NCBI GenBank assembly: GCA_033782935.1
Contig: JAWQEG010001368.1
Location: 186,001-250,000, forward strand
Direction: 5' to 3'
Source of the DNA: Petrolisthes cinctipes
Taxonomy: Eukaryota > Arthropoda > Malacostraca > Decapoda > Porcellanidae
DNA length: 64,000 bases
Translations under genes and position numbers: made by a program
In this document: positions 1 through 14,300 of the stretch, one piece after another
Numbering within the stretch: position 1 is the stretch's first letter
Layout of the letters: the number at the start of each line of letters is the position of its first letter
Notes under the pieces: model-generated
Seen by the model: the letters and a program-made list of their open reading frames with translations, nothing else
Database searches by the model: none
Told to the model about the DNA's origin: nothing

Positions 1-2109
1 TGTACCCGTTTATATATCAAATTCAGGCTCAAAACACCCGAAAATTCCATATTTTTGGGTCCCTTGAGCGATCTATACATGCATACTCAGTGCTAGAATG
101 TTTTCAAGATACAGACCAAAAACTTGCTCAAAATCGATACTTTAGGTGTCCAAAGTCGATAAGTGCATGCATCTTCTGTACCCGTTTATATCTCAAATTC
201 AGGCTCAAAACACCCGAAAATTCCATATTTTTGGGTCCCAGAAGCAATCTGTACGTGCATACTCCGTGTTAGAGTATTTTCAAAATACAGGCCTAAAACA
301 TGCTGAAAATCGATATTTTAGCTGCACAAAGTTAATATGTGTATGTATCTTCTGTACCCGTCTATATCCCTAATTCAAGTTCAAAACACCCGAAAATTCG
401 ATATTTTTGGGTTCCAAAAGTGATCTGTACATGCCTACTCCTTGCTAGAATGTTTTCAAGATACAGACCAAAAACTTGCTCAAAATCGTTACTTTAGGTG
501 TCCAAAGTCGATAAGTGCATGCATCTTCTGTACCCGTTTATATCTCAAATTCAGGCTCAAAACACCCGAAAATTCCATATTTTTGGGTCCCAGAAGCAAT
601 CTGTACGTGCATACTCCGTGTTAGAGTATTTTCAAAATACAGGCCTAAAACATGCTGAAAATCGATATTTTAGCTGCACAAAGTTAATATGTGTATGTAT
701 CTTCTGTACCCGTCTATATCCCAAATTTAGGTTCAAAACACTCGAAAATTCGATATTTTTGGGTCACAGGAGCAATCTGTACATGCCTACTTCTTGCTAG
801 AATATTTTCAAGATACAGACCCAAAACATGCTCAAAATCGATATTTTAGGTGCAACAAGTCGAAATGTGCATGAATCTTCTGTACCCGTTTATATCTCAA
901 ATTCAGGCTCAAAACACCCGAAAATTCGATATTTTTGGGTCCCAGAAGCGATCTGTACATGCCTACTCCTTGCTAGAATTTTTTATGATACAAACCCAAG
1001 ACATGCTCAAAATCGATATTTTAGGTGCAAAAAGTCGATATGTGCAAGCATCTTCTGTACCCGTTTATATCTCAAATTCAGGCTCAAAACACCTGAAAAT
1101 TCGATATTTTTGGGTCCCTTAAGTGATCTGTACATGCATACTTAGTGCTAGAATGTTTTCAAAAATATAGGCTCAAAACATGCTAAAAATCGATATTTTA
1201 GGTGTCCAAAGTCGATATGTGCATGCATCTTCTGTACCCGTTTATATCTAAAATTCAGGCTCAAAACACCCGAAAATTCGATATTTTTGTGTCCCAAAAG
1301 CGATCTGTACATGTCTACTCCGAGTTAGAGTATTTTTTAAATACAGGCCCAAAACATGCTAAAAATCGATATTTTAGGTGCCCAAAGTCGATATGTGCAT
1401 GCATCTTCTGTACCGGTTTATATCTCAAATTCAGGCTCAAAACACCCGAAAATTCAATATTTTTGGGTCCCAGAAGCGATCTGTACGTGCATACTCCGTG
1501 TTAGAGTGTTTTTAAAATACAGGCCCAAAACATGCTGAAAATCGATATTTTATGTGCCAAAAGTCAATATATGTATGCATCTTCTGTACACGTGTATATC
1601 CCTAATTCAAGTTCAAAGCACCAGAAAATTCGATATTTTTGGGTCCCAAAAGTGATCTTTACATGCCTATTCCTTGCTAGAATGTTTTCAAGATACAGAC
1701 CCAAAACATGCTCAAAATCGATATTTTAAGTGCAAAAAGTCGATATGTGCATGCATCTTCTGTACCCGTTTATATATCAAATTCAGGCTCAAAACTCCGA
1801 AAATTCGATATTTTTGGGTCCCAGAAGCAATCTGCACATACCTAGTCAGTGCTAGAATGTTTTTAAAATACAGGCTTAAAACATGCTATAAATCGATATT
1901 TTAGGTGTCCAAAGTCGATATGTGCATGCATCTTCTGTACCCGTTTATATCTCAAATTCAGGCTCGAAATACCCAAAAAATCGATATTTTTGTGTCCCAG
2001 AAGCGATCTGTACATGTCTACACCGTGCTATAGTATTTTCAAAATACAGGCCCAAAACATGCTCAAAATCGATATTTAAGGTGCCCAAAGTCGATATGTG
2101 CATGCATCT
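1..2109 (+). repeat. Partial copy of the 2,638-bp unit, rearranged
   Basis: Bases 1-371 match about 2,287-2,657 (offset 2,286). Bases 434-1,740 match 2,368-3,674 (offset 1,934). The change in offset is a two-monomer (352-bp) tandem duplication: roughly 82-371 is repeated at 434-723, sharing the private variants AAACTTGCTC and GCTGCACAAAGTTAATATG. Further on, the offset to 3,681 falls to 1,759 because this copy has one extra monomer around 1,740-1,915. Monomers have thus been gained or lost one or two at a time inside an otherwise conserved order. Confidence 0.8.
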
Positions 2110-5100
2110 TCTGTACCCGTCTATATCCCAAATTCAGGTTCAAAACACTCGAAAATTCGATATTTTTGGGTCCCAGAAGCGATCTGTACATGCCTACTTC
2201 TTGATAGAATTTTTTAAGATACAAACCCAAGACATGCTCAAAATCGATATTTTAGGTGCAAAAAGTCGATAAGTGCATGCATCTTCTGTACCCGTTTATA
2301 TATCAAATTCAGGCTCAAAACACCCGAAAATTCCATATTTTTGGGTCCCTTGAGCGATCTATACATGCATACTCAGTGCTAGAATGTTTTCAAGATACAG
2401 ACCAAAAACTTGCTCAAAATCGATACTTTAGGTGTCCAAAGTCGATAAGTGCATGCATCTTCTGTACCCGTTTATATCTCAAATTCAGGCTCAAAACACC
2501 CGAAAATTCCATATTTTTGGGTCCCAGAAGCAATCTGTACGTGCATACTCCGTGTTAGAGTATTTTCAAAATACAGGCCTAAAACATGCTGAAAATCGAT
2601 ATTTTAGCTGCACAAAGTTAATATGTGTATGTATCTTCTGTACCCGTCTATATCCCAAATTTAGGTTCAAAACACTCGAAAATTCGATATTTTTGGGTCA
2701 CAGGAGCAATCTGTACATGCCTACTTCTTGCTAGAATATTTTCAAGATACAGACCCAAAACATGCTCAAAATCGATATTTTAGGTGCAACAAGTCGAAAT
2801 GTGCATGCATCTTCTGTACCCGTTTATATCTCAAATTCAGGCTCAAAACACCCGAAAATTCGATATTTTTGGGTCCCAGAAGCGATCTGTACATGCCTAC
2901 TCCTTGCTAGAATTTTTTATGATACAAACCCAAGACATGCTCAAAATCGATATTTTAGGTGCAAAAAGTCGATATGTGCAAGCATCTTCTGTACCCGTTT
3001 ATATCTCAAATTCAGGCTCAAAACACCTGAAAATTCGATATTTTTGGGTCCCTTAAGTGATCTGTACATGCATACTCAGTGCTAGAATGTTTTCAAAAAT
3101 ATAGGCTCAAAACATGCTAAAAATCGATATTTTAGGTGTCCAAAGTCGATATGTGCATGCATCTTCTGTACCCGTTTATATCTAAAATTCAGGCTCAAAA
3201 CACCCGAAAATTCGATATTTTTGGGTCCCAAAAGCGATCTGTACATGTCTACTCCGAGTTAGAGTATTTTTTAAATACAGGCCCAAAACATGCTAAAAAT
3301 CGATATTTTAGGTGCCCAAAGTCGATATGTGCATGCATCTTCTGTACCGGTTTATATCTCTAATTCAGGCTCAAAACACCCGAAAATTCAATATTTTTGG
3401 GTCCCAGAAGCGATCTGTACGTGCATACTCCGTGTTAGAGTGTTTTTAAAATACAGGCCCAAAACATGCTGAAAATCGATATTTTATGTGCCAAAAGTCA
3501 ATATATGTATGCATCTTCTGTACACGTGTATATCCCTAATTCAAGTTCAAAGCACCAGAAAATTCGATATTTTTGGGTCCCAAAAGTGATCTTTACATGC
3601 CTATTCCTTGCTAGAATGTTTTCAAGATACAGACCCAAAACATGCTCAAAATCGATATTTTAGGTGTCCAAAGTCGATATGTGCATGCATCTTCTGTACC
3701 CGTTTATATCTCAAATTCAGGCTCGAAATACCCAAAAAATCGATATTTTTGTGTCCCAGAAGCGATCTGTACATGTCTACACCGTGCTATAGTATTTTCA
3801 AAATACAGGCCCAAAACATGCTCAAAATCGATATTTAAGGTGCCCAAAGTCGATATGTGCATGCATCTTCTGTACCCGTCTATATCCCAAATTCAGGTTC
3901 AAAACACTCGAAAATTCGATATTTTTTGTCCCAGAAGCGATCTGTACATGCCTACTTCTTGATAGAATTTTTTAAGATACAAACCCAAGACATGCTCAAA
4001 ATCGATATTTTAGGTGCAAAAAGTCGATAAGTGCATGCATCTTCTGTACCCGTTTATATATCAAATTCAGGCTCAAAACACCCGAAAATTCCATATTTTT
4101 GGGTCCCTTGAGCGATCTATACATGCATACTCAGTGCTAGAATGTTTTCAAAATATAGGCTCAAAACATGCTAAAAATCGATATTTTAGGTGTCCAAAGA
4201 CAATATATGCATGCATCTTCTGTACCCGTTTATATCTCAAATTCAGGCTCAAAACTCCGAAAATTCGATATTTTTGGGTCCCTTAAGCAATCTGCACATG
4301 CCTACTCAGTGCTAGAATGTTTTTAAAATACAGGCTTAAAACATGCTATAAATCGATATTTTAGGTGTCCAAAGTCTAGTTAAGTGCGTGCATCTTCTGT
4401 ATCCGTTTATATCACAAATTCAGGCTCAAAACACCCAAAAATTCGATATTTTTGGGTCCCAGAAGCGATCTGTACATGCCTACTCCGTGTTCATGTATTT
4501 TCAAAATACAGGCCCAAAACATGCTGACAATCTATATATTAAGTGCCCAAAGTCAATATGAGTATGCATCTTCTGTACCCGTCTATATCCCAAATTCAGG
4601 TTCAAAACACCAGAAAATTCGGTATTTTTGGGTCCCAGAAGCGATCTGTACATGCCTACTCCTTGCTAGAATTTTTTCAAGATACAGACCCAAAACATGC
4701 TCAAAATCGATATTTTAGGTGCAAAAAGTCGATATGTGCATGCATCCTCTGTACCCGTCTATATCCCAAATTCAGGTTCAAAACACTCGAAAATTCGATA
4801 TTTTTGGGTCCCAGAAGCGATCTGTACATGCCTACTTCTTGATAGAATTTTTTAAGATACAAACCCAAGACATGCTCAAAATCGATATTTTAGGTGCAAA
4901 AAGTCGATAAGTGCATGCATCTTCTGTACCCGTTTATATATCAAATTCAGGCTCAAAACACCCGAAAATTCCATATTTTTGGGTCCCTTGAGCGATCTAT
5001 ACATGCATACTCAGTGCTAGAATGTTTTCAAGATACAGACCAAAAACTTGCTCAAAATCGATACTTTAGGTGTCCAAAGTCGATAAGTGCATGCATCTTC

Positions 5101-7393
5101 TGTACCCGTTTATATCTCAAATTCAGGCTCAAAACACCCGAAAATTCCATATTTTTCTGTCCCAGAAGCAATCTGTACGTGCATACTCCGTGTTAGAGTA
5201 TTTTCAAAATACAGGCCTAAAACATGCTGAAAATCTATATTTTAGCTGCACAAAGTTAATATGTGTATGTATCTTCTGTACCCGTCTATATCCCAAATTT
5301 AGGTTCAAAACACTCGAAAATTCGATATTTTTGGGTCACAGGAGCAATCTGTACATGCCTACTTCTTGCTAGAATATTTTCAAGATACAGACCCAAAACA
5401 TGCTCAAAATCGATATTTTAGGTGCAACAAGTCGAAATGTGCATGCATCTTCTGTACCCGTTTATATCTCAAATTCAGGCTCAAAACACCCGAAAATTCG
5501 ATATTTTTGGGTGCCAGAAGCGATCTGTACATGCCTACTCCTTGCTAGAATTTTTTATGATACAAACCCAAGACATGCTCAAAATCGATATTTTAGGTGC
5601 AAAAAGTCGATATGTGCAAGCATCTTCTGTACCCGTTTATATCTCAAATTCAGGCTCAAAACACCTGAAAATTCGATATTTTTGGGTCCCTTAAGTGATC
5701 TGTACATGCATACTCAGTGCTAGAATGTTTTCAAAAATATAGGCTCAAAACATGCTAAAAATCGATATTTTAGGTGTCCAAAGTCGATATGTGCATGCAT
5801 CTTCTGTACCCGTTTATATCTAAAATTCAGGCTCAAAACACCCGAAAATTCGATATTTTTGGGTCCCAAAAGCGATCTGTACATGTCTACTCCGAGTTAG
5901 AGTATTTTTTAAATACAGGCCCAAAACATGCTAAAAATCGATATTTTAGGTGCCCAAAGTCGATATGTGCATGCATCTTCTGTACCGGTTTATATCTCAA
6001 ATTCAGGCTCAAAACACCCGAAAATTCAATATTTTTGGGTCCCAGAAGCGATCTGTACGTGCATACTCCGTGTTAGAGTGTTTTTAAAATACAGGCCCAA
6101 AACATGCTGAAAATCGATATTTTATGTGCCAAAAGTCAATATATGTATGCATCTTCTGTACACGTGTATATCCCTAATTCAAGTTCAAAGCACCAGAAAA
6201 TTCGATATTTTTGGGTCCCAAAAGTGATCTTTACATGCCTATTCCTTGCTAGAATGTTTTCAAGATACAGACCCAAAACATGCTCAAAATCGATATTTTA
6301 GGTGTCCAAAGTCGATATGTGCATGCATCTTCTGTACCCGTTTATATCTCAAATTCAGGCTCGAAATACCCAAAAAATCGATATTTTTGTGTCCCAGAAG
6401 CGATCTGTACATGTCTACACCGTGCTATAGTATTTTCAAAATACAGGCCCAAAACATGCTCAAAATCGATATTTAAGGTGCCCAAAGTCGATATGTGCAT
6501 GCATCTTCTGTACCCGTCTATATCCCAAATTCAGGTTCAAAACACTCGAAAATTCGATATTTTTTGTCCCAGAAGCGATCTGTACATGCCTACTTCTTGA
6601 TAGAATTTTTTAAGATACAAACCCAAGACATGCTCAAAATCGATATTTTAGGTGCAAAAAGTCGATAAGTGCATGCATCTTCTGTACCCGTTTATATATC
6701 AAATTCAGGCTCAAAACACCCGAAAATTCCATATTTTTGGGTCCCTTGAGCGATCTATACATGCATACTCAGTGCTAGAATGTTTTCAAAATATAGGCTC
6801 AAAACATGCTAAAAATCGATATTTTAGGTGTCCAAAGACAATATATGCATGCATCTTCTGTACCCGTTTATATCTCAAATTCAGGCTCAAAACTCCGAAA
6901 ATTCGATATTTTTGGGTCCCTTAAGCAATCTGCACATGCCTACTCAGTGCTAGAATGTTTTTAAAATACAGGCTTAAAACATGCTATAAATCGATATTTT
7001 AGGTGACCAAAGTCTAGTTAAGTGCGTGCATCTTCTGTATCCGTTTATATCACAAATTCAGGCTCAAAACACCCAAAAATTCGATATTTTTGGGTCCCAG
7101 AAGCGATCTGTACATGCCTACTCCGTGTTAATGTATTTTCAAAATACAGGCCCAAAACATGCTGACAATCTATATATTAAGTGCCCAAAGTCAATATGAG
7201 TATGCATCTTCTGTACCCGTCTATATCCCAAATTCAGGTTCAAAACACCAGAAAATTCGGTATTTTTGGGTCCCAGAAGCGATCTGTACATGCCTACTCC
7301 TTGCTAGAATTTTTTCAAGATACAGACCCAAAACATGCTCAAAATCGATATTTTAGGTGCAAAAAGTCGATATGTGCATGCATCCTCTGTACC
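2110..7393 (+). repeat. Tandem duplication of a 15-monomer unit (2,638 bp)
   Basis: Left copy about 2,110-4,747, right copy about 4,748-7,385, offset 2,638 throughout. The order of variants is identical, including the one-off marks AAACTTGCTC, GTGCAACAAGTCGAAATG, TACCGGTTTA and GATATTTTTTGTCCC. Scattered single differences separate the copies, for example TTTTTCTGTCCC near 5,155 against TTTTTGGGTCCC near 2,517, and GGTGCCAG near 5,512 against GGTCCCAG. The junction is bracketed to CTCTGTACCCG at 4,747-4,757: sequence to its left matches 7,377 onward, sequence to its right matches 2,108 onward. Confidence 0.9.
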
Positions 7394-10300
7394 CGGTTAT
7401 ATCCCAAATTCTGGCTCAAAACCCCCGAAAATTCGATATTTTTGGGTCCCAGAAGCGATCTGTACATGCCTACTCAGTGCTAGAATATTTTCAAATTATA
7501 CGCTGAAAAAATACTAAAAATCGATATTTTGGGTGCCAAAGTCGATATGTGCATGCATCTTCTGTACCCGTTTATATCTCAAATTCAGGCTCAAAACACC
7601 CACAAAAATCGATATTTTTGTGTCCCAGAAGCGATTTGTACATGTCTACGCCGTGCTATAGTATTTTCAAAATACAGGCCCAAAACATGCTCAAAATCGA
7701 TATTTTAGGTGCCCAAAGTCGATATGTGCATGCATCTTCTGTATCCGTCTATATCCCAAAATCAGGTTCAAAACACCCGAAAATTCGATATTTCTGGGTC
7801 CCAGAAGCGATCTGTACATGCCTACTCCTTGCTAGAATATTTTCAAGATACAGACCCAAAACATGTTCAAAATCGATATTTTAGGTGCAAAAAGTCGATA
7901 TGTGCATGCATCTTCTGTATCCGTTTATATCACAAATTCAGGCTCAAAACACCCGAAAATTCGATATTTTTGGGTCCCAGAAGCGATCTGTACATGCCTA
8001 CTCCGTGTTAATGTATTTTCAAGATACAGGCCCAAAACATGCTGAAAATCTATATATTAGGTGCCCAAAGTCAATATGAGTATCCATCTTCTGTACCCGT
8101 CTATATCCCAAATTCAGGTTCAAAACACCAGAAAATTCGGTATTTTTGGGTCCCAGAAGCGATCTGTACATGCCTACTCCTTGCTAGAATTTTTTCAAGA
8201 TACAGACCCAAAACATGCTCAAAATCGATATTTAAGGTGCAAAAAGTCGATATGTGCATGCATCCTCTGTACCCGGTTATATCCCAAATTCAGGCTCAAA
8301 ACACCTAAAAAATTGATATTTTTGGGTCCCAGAAGCGATCTGTACATGCCTACTCAGTGCTAGAATATTTTCAAATTATACTCTGAAAACATACTAAAAA
8401 TCGATATTTTGGGAGCCAAAGTCGATATGTGCATGCATCTTCTGTACCCGTTTATATCTCAAATTCAGGCTCAAAACACCCAAAAAATTCGATATTTTTG
8501 TGTCCCAGAAGCGATTTGTACATGTCTACGCCGTGCTATAGTATTTTCAAAATACAGGCCTAAAACATGCTCAAAATCGATATTTTGGGTGCCCAAAGTC
8601 GATATGTGCATGCATCTTCTGTACCCGTTTATATCTCAAATTCAGACTCAAAACTCCCGAATATTCGATATTTTTGGGTCCCAAAAGCAATGTGTACATG
8701 CATACTCCGTGTTAAAGTATTTTCAAATTACAGGCCTAAAACATGCTGAAAATCGATATTTTAGCTGCCCAAAGTCAATATGTGTATGCATCTTCTGTAC
8801 CCGTCTATATCCCAAATTCAGGTTCAAAAGACTCGAAAATTCGATATTTTTGGGTCCCAGAAGCAATCTGTACATGCCTACTCCGTGTTAGAGTATTTTC
8901 AAAATACAGGCCCAAAACATGCTCAAAATCGATATTTTAGGTGCCCAAAGTCGATATGTGCATGCATCTTCTGTATCCGTCTATATCCCAAAATAGGGTT
9001 CAAAACACCCGAAAATTCGATATTTTTGGGTCCCAGAAGCGATCTGTACATGCCTACTTCTTGATAGAATTTTTTAAGATACAAACCCAAGACATGCTCA
9101 AAATCGATATTTTAGGTGCAAAAAGTCGTTATGTGCATGCATCTTCTGTACCCGTTTATATCTCAAATTCAGGCTCAAAACACCCGAAAATTCCATATTT
9201 TTGGGTCCCTTAAGCGATCTGTACATGCATACTCAGTGCTAGAATGTTTTCAAAATATAGGCTCAAAACATGCTAAAAATCGATATTTTAGGTGTCCAAA
9301 GTCGATATGTGCATGCATCTTCTGTACCCGTTTATATCTCATATTCAGGCTCAAAACACCCGAAAATTCGATATTTTTGGGTCCCAAAAGCGATCTGTAC
9401 ATGTCTACTCCGTGTTAGAGTATTTTTAAAATACAGGCCCAAAACATGCTAAAAATCGATATTTTAGGTGCCCAAAGTCGATATGTGCATGCATCTTCTG
9501 TACCCGTTTATATCTCAAATTCAGGCTCAAAACACCCGAAAATTCGATATTTTTGGGTCCCTTAAGCGATCTGTACATGCATACTCAGTGCTAGAATGTT
9601 TTCAAAATATAGGCTCAAAACATGCTAAAAATCGATATTTTAGGTGTCCAAAGTCGATATGTGCATGCATCTTCTGTACCCGTTTATATCTCATATTCAG
9701 GCTCAAAACACCCGAAAATTCGATATTTTTGGGTCCCAAAAGCGATCTGTACATGTCTACTCCGTGTTAGAGTATTTTTAAAATACAGGCCCAAAACATG
9801 CTAAAAATCGATATTTTAGGTGCCCAAAGTCGATATGTGCATGCATCTTCTGTACACGTGTATATCCCTAATTCAAGTTCAAAACACCCGAAAATTCGAT
9901 AATTTGAGGTCCCAGAAGCGATCTGTACATGCCTACTCCTTGCTAGAATTTTTTCAAGATACAGACCCAAAACATGCTCAAAATCGATATTTTAGGTGCA
10001 AAAAGTCGATATGTGCATGCATCCTCTGTACCCGGTTATATCCCAAATTCTGGCTCAAAACCCCCGAAAATTCGATATTTTTGGGTCCCAGAAGCGATCT
10101 GTACATGCCTACTCAGTGCTAGAATATTTTCAAATTATACGCTGAAAAAATACTAAAAATCGATATTTTGGGTGCCAAAGTCGATATGTGCATGCATCTT
10201 CTGTACCCGTTTATATCTCAAATTCAGGCTCAAAACACCCACAAAAATCGATATTTTTGTGTCCCAGAAGCGATTTGTACATGTCTACGCCGTGCTATAG

Positions 10301-12589
10301 TATTTTCAAAATACAGGCCCAAAACATGCTCAAAATCGATATTTTAGGTGCCCAAAGTCGATATGTGCATGCATCTTCTGTATCCGTCTATATCCCAAAA
10401 TCAGGTTCAAAACACCCGAAAATTCGATATTTCTGGGTCCCAGAAGCGATCTGTACATGCCTACTCCTTGCTAGAATATTTTCAAGATACAGACCCAAAA
10501 CATGTTCAAAATCGATATTTTAGGTGCAAAAAGTCGATATGTGCATGCATCTTCTGTATCCGTTTATATCACAAATTCAGGCTCAAAACACCCGAAAATT
10601 CGATATTTTTGGGTCCCAGAAGCGATCTGTACATGCCTACTCCGTGTTAATGTATTTTCAAGATACAGGCCCAAAACATGCTGAAAATCTATATATTAGG
10701 TGCCCAAAGTCAATATGAGTATCCATCTTCTGTACCCGTCTATATCCCAAATTCAGGTTCAAAACACCAGAAAATTCGGTATTTTTGGGTCCCAGAAGCG
10801 ATCTGTACATGCCTACTCCTTGCTAGAATTTTTTCAAGATACAGACCCAAAACATGCTCAAAATCGATATTTAAGGTGCAAAAAGTCGATATGTGCATGC
10901 ATCCTCTGTACCCGGTTATATCCCAAATTCAGGCTCAAAACACCTAAAAAATTGATATTTTTGGGTCCCAGAAGCGATCTGTACATGCCTACTCAGTGCT
11001 AGAATATTTTCAAATTATACTCTGAAAACATACTAAAAATCGATATTTTGGGAGCCAAAGTCGATATGTGCATGCATCTTCTGTACCCGTTTATATCTCA
11101 AATTCAGGCTCAAAACACCCAAAAAATTCGATATTTTTGTGTCCCAGAAGCGATTTGTACATGTCTACGCCGTGCTATAGTATTTTCAAAATACAGGCCT
11201 AAAACATGCTCAAAATCGATATTTTGGGTGCCCAAAGTCGATATGTGCATGCATCTTCTGTACCCGTTTATATCTCAAATTCAGACTCAAAACTCCCGAA
11301 TATTCGATATTTTTGGGTCCCAAAAGCAATGTGTACATGCATACTCCGTGTTAAAGTATTTTCAAATTACAGGCCTAAAACATGCTGAAAATCGATATTT
11401 TAGCTGCCCAAAGTCAATATGTGTATGCATCTTCTGTACCCGTCTATATCCCAAATTCAGGTTCAAAACACTCGAAAATTCGATATTTTTGGGTCCCAGA
11501 AGCAATCTGTACATGCCTACTCCGTGTTAGAGTATTTTCAAAATACAGGCCCAAAACATGCTCAAAATCGATATTTTAGGTGCCCAAAGTCGATATGTGC
11601 ATGCATCTTCTGTATCCGTCTATATCCCAAAATAGGGTTCAAAACACCCGAAAATTCGATATTTTTGGGTCCCAGAAGCGATCTGTACATGCCTACTTCT
11701 TGATAGAATTTTTTAAGATACAAACCCAAGACATGCTCAAAATCGATATTTTAGGTGCAAAAAGTCGTTATGTGCATGCATCTTCTGTACCCGTTTATAT
11801 CTCAAATTCAGGCTCAAAACACCCGAAAATTCCATATTTTTGGGTCCCTTAAGCGATCTGTACATGCATACTCAGTGCTAGAATGTTTTCAAAATATAGG
11901 CTCAAAACATGCTAAAAATCGATATTTTAGGTGTCCAAAGTCGATATGTGCATGCATCTTCTGTACCCGTTTATATCTCATATTCAGGCTCAAAACACCC
12001 GAAAATTCGATATTTTTGGGTCCCAAAAGCGATCTGTACATGTCTACTCCGTGTTAGAGTATTTTTAAAATACAGGCCCAAAACATACTAAAAATCGATA
12101 TTTTAGGTGCCCAAAGTCGATATGTGCATGCATCTTCTGTACCCGTTTATATCTCAAATTCAGGCTCAAAACACCCGAAAATTCGATATTTTTGGGTCCC
12201 TTAAGCGATCTGTACATGCATACTCAGTGCTAGAATGTTTTCAAAATATAGGCTCAAAACATGCTAAAAATCGATATTTTAGGTGTCCAAAGTCGATATG
12301 TGCATGCATCTTCTGTACCCGTTTATATCTCATATTCAGGCTCAAAACACCCGAAAATTCGATATTTTTGGGTCCCAAAAGCGATCTGTACATGTCTACT
12401 CCGTGTTAGAGTATTTTTAAAATACAGGCCCAAAACATGCTAAAAATCGATATTTTAGGTGCCCAAAGTCGATATGTGCATGCATCTTCTGTACACGTGT
12501 ATATCCCTAATTCAAGTTCAAAACACCCCAAAATTCGATAATTTGAGGTCCCAGAAGCGATCTGTACATGCCTACTCCTTGCTAGAATA
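7275..12589 (+). repeat. Tandem duplication of a second 15-monomer unit (2,639 bp)
   Basis: Left copy about 7,275-9,913, right copy about 9,914-12,550, offset 2,639. Both carry the same run of variants: AAATTATACGCTGAAAAAAT, the AAACCCCCG class, TATCCATCTTCTG, AAAAGTCGTTATG and GATAATTTGAGG. The unit contains a smaller 352-bp duplication, about 9,116-9,467 with 9,468-9,819, seen as the repeated CATATTCAGGCTC monomer pair. The junction can only be bracketed to the GGTCCCAGAAGCG to GCTAGAAT stretch at 9,909-9,950. Confidence 0.9.
7357..7708 (+). repeat. Exemplar of the recurring C-D monomer pair (diagnostic variant classes)
   Basis: Class C (7,357-7,532) begins GTGCAAAAAGTC and carries GCATCCTCTGTACCCGGT, ATCCCAAATTCTGGCTC, TACTCAGTGCTAGAATATTT and CAAATTATACGC. 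Class D (7,533-7,708) begins GTGCCAAAGTC (one C short) and carries TTTTTGTGTCCC and CTACGCCGTGCTATAG. C is usually followed by D across the window. Class C starts near 7.36, 8.24, 10.0, 10.9, 13.0, 15.3, 17.4, 18.3, 20.6, 22.0, 22.7, 24.4, 25.8, 26.7, 27.9, 28.8, 30.4, 31.6, 33.4, 35.5, 37.6, 38.5, 39.9, 42.0, 42.9, 44.8, 45.9, 49.6, 50.6, 51.8, 52.9, 53.8, 54.8, 56.1, 58.0, 59.0, 59.6, 60.1, 60.6, 61.5, 62.2, 63.3 and 63.8 kb. The pair is a marker of older higher-order structure. Confidence 0.8.
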
Positions 12590-14300
12590 TTTTCAAGATA
12601 CAGACCCAAAACATGTTCAAAATCGATATTTTAGGTGCAAAAAGTCGATATGTGCATGCATCTTCTGTATCCGTTTATATCACAAATTCAGGCTCAAAAC
12701 ACCCGAAAATTCGATATTTTTGGGTCCCAGAAGCGATCTGTACATGCCTACTCCGTGTTAATGTATTTTCAAGATACAGGCCCAAAACATGCTGAAAATC
12801 TATATATTAGGTGCCCAAAGTCAATATGAGTATCCATCTTCTGTACCCGTCTATATCCCAAATTCAGGTTCAAAACACCAGAAAATTCGGTATTTTTGGG
12901 TCCCAGAAGCGATCTGTACATGCCTACTCCTTGCTAGAATTTTTTCAAGATACAGACCCAAAACATGCTCAAAATCGATATTTAAGGTGCAAAAAGTCGA
13001 TATGTGCATGCATCCTCTGTACCCGGTTATATCCCAAATTCAGGCTCAAAACACCTAAAAAATCGATATTTTTGGGTCCCAGAAGCGATCTGTACATGCC
13101 TACTCAGTGCTAGAATATTTTCAAATTATACTCTGAAAACATACTAAAAATCGATATTTTGGGAGCCAAAGTCGATATGTGCATGCATCTTCTGTACCCG
13201 TTTATATCTCAAATTCAGGCTCAAAACACCCAAAAAAATCAAAATTTTTGTGTCCCAGAAGCGATTTGTACATGTCTACGCCGTGCTATAGTATTTTCAA
13301 AATACAGGCCTAAAACATGCTCAAAATCGATATTTTGGGTGCCCAAAGTCGATATGTGCATGCATCTTCTGTACCCGTTTATATCTCAAATTCAGACTCA
13401 AAACTCCCGAATATTCGATATTTTTGGGTCCCAAAAGCAATGTGTCTCATGCATACTCCGTGTTAAAGTATTTTCAAATTACAGGCCTAAAACATGCTGA
13501 AAATCGATATTTTAGCTGCCCAAAGTCAATATGTGTATGCATCTTCTGTACCCGTCTATATCCCAAATTCAGGTTCAAAACACTCGAAAATTCGATATTT
13601 TTGGGTCCCAGAAGCAATCTGTACATGCCTACTCCGTGTTAGAGTATTTTCAAAATACAGGCCCAAAACATGCTCAAAATCGATATTTTAGGTGCCCAAA
13701 GTCGATATGTGCATGCATCTTCTGTATCCGTCTATATCCCAAAATAGGGTTCAAAACACCCGAAAATTCGATATTTTTGGGTCCCAGAAGCGATCTGTAC
13801 ATGCCTACTTCTTGATAGAATTTTTTAAGATACAAACCCAAGACATGCTCAAAATCGATATTTTAGGTGCAAAAAGTCGTTATGTGCATGCATCTTCTGT
13901 ACCCGTTTATATCTCAATTTCAGGCTCAAAACACCCGAAAATTCCATATTTGTGGGTCCCTTAAGCGATCTGTACATGCATTCTCAGTGCTAGAATGTTT
14001 TCAAAATATAGGCTCAAAACATGCTAAAAATCGATATTTTAGGTGTCCAAAGTCGATATGTGCATGCATCTTCTGTACCCGTTTATATCTCATATTCAGG
14101 CTCAAAACACCCGAAAATTCGATATTTTTGGGTCCCAAAAGCGATCTGTACATGTCTACTCCGTGTTAGAGTATTTTTAAAATACAGTCCCAAAACATGA
14201 TAAAAATCGATATTTTAGGTGCCCAAAGTCGATATGTGCATGCATCTTCTGTACCCGTTTATATCTCAAATTCAGGCTCAAAACACCCGAAAATTCCATA
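10440..14300 (+). repeat. 12-monomer duplication (2,111-2,112 bp) overlapping the 15-mer
   Basis: About 10,440-12,190 is repeated at 12,550-14,300 with offset 2,111, rising to 2,112 past about 13,230. It begins within the right copy of the preceding 15-mer, so the same variants (ATGTTCAAAATCG, TATCCATCTTCTG, CCTAAAAAAT, AAAAGTCGTTATG) now occur a third time. The second copy has local changes such as AAATCAAAATTTTTG near 13,238 and GTGTCTCATGCATAC near 13,441; the latter has one extra base. The junction lies somewhere in 12,546-12,588. Confidence 0.85.
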
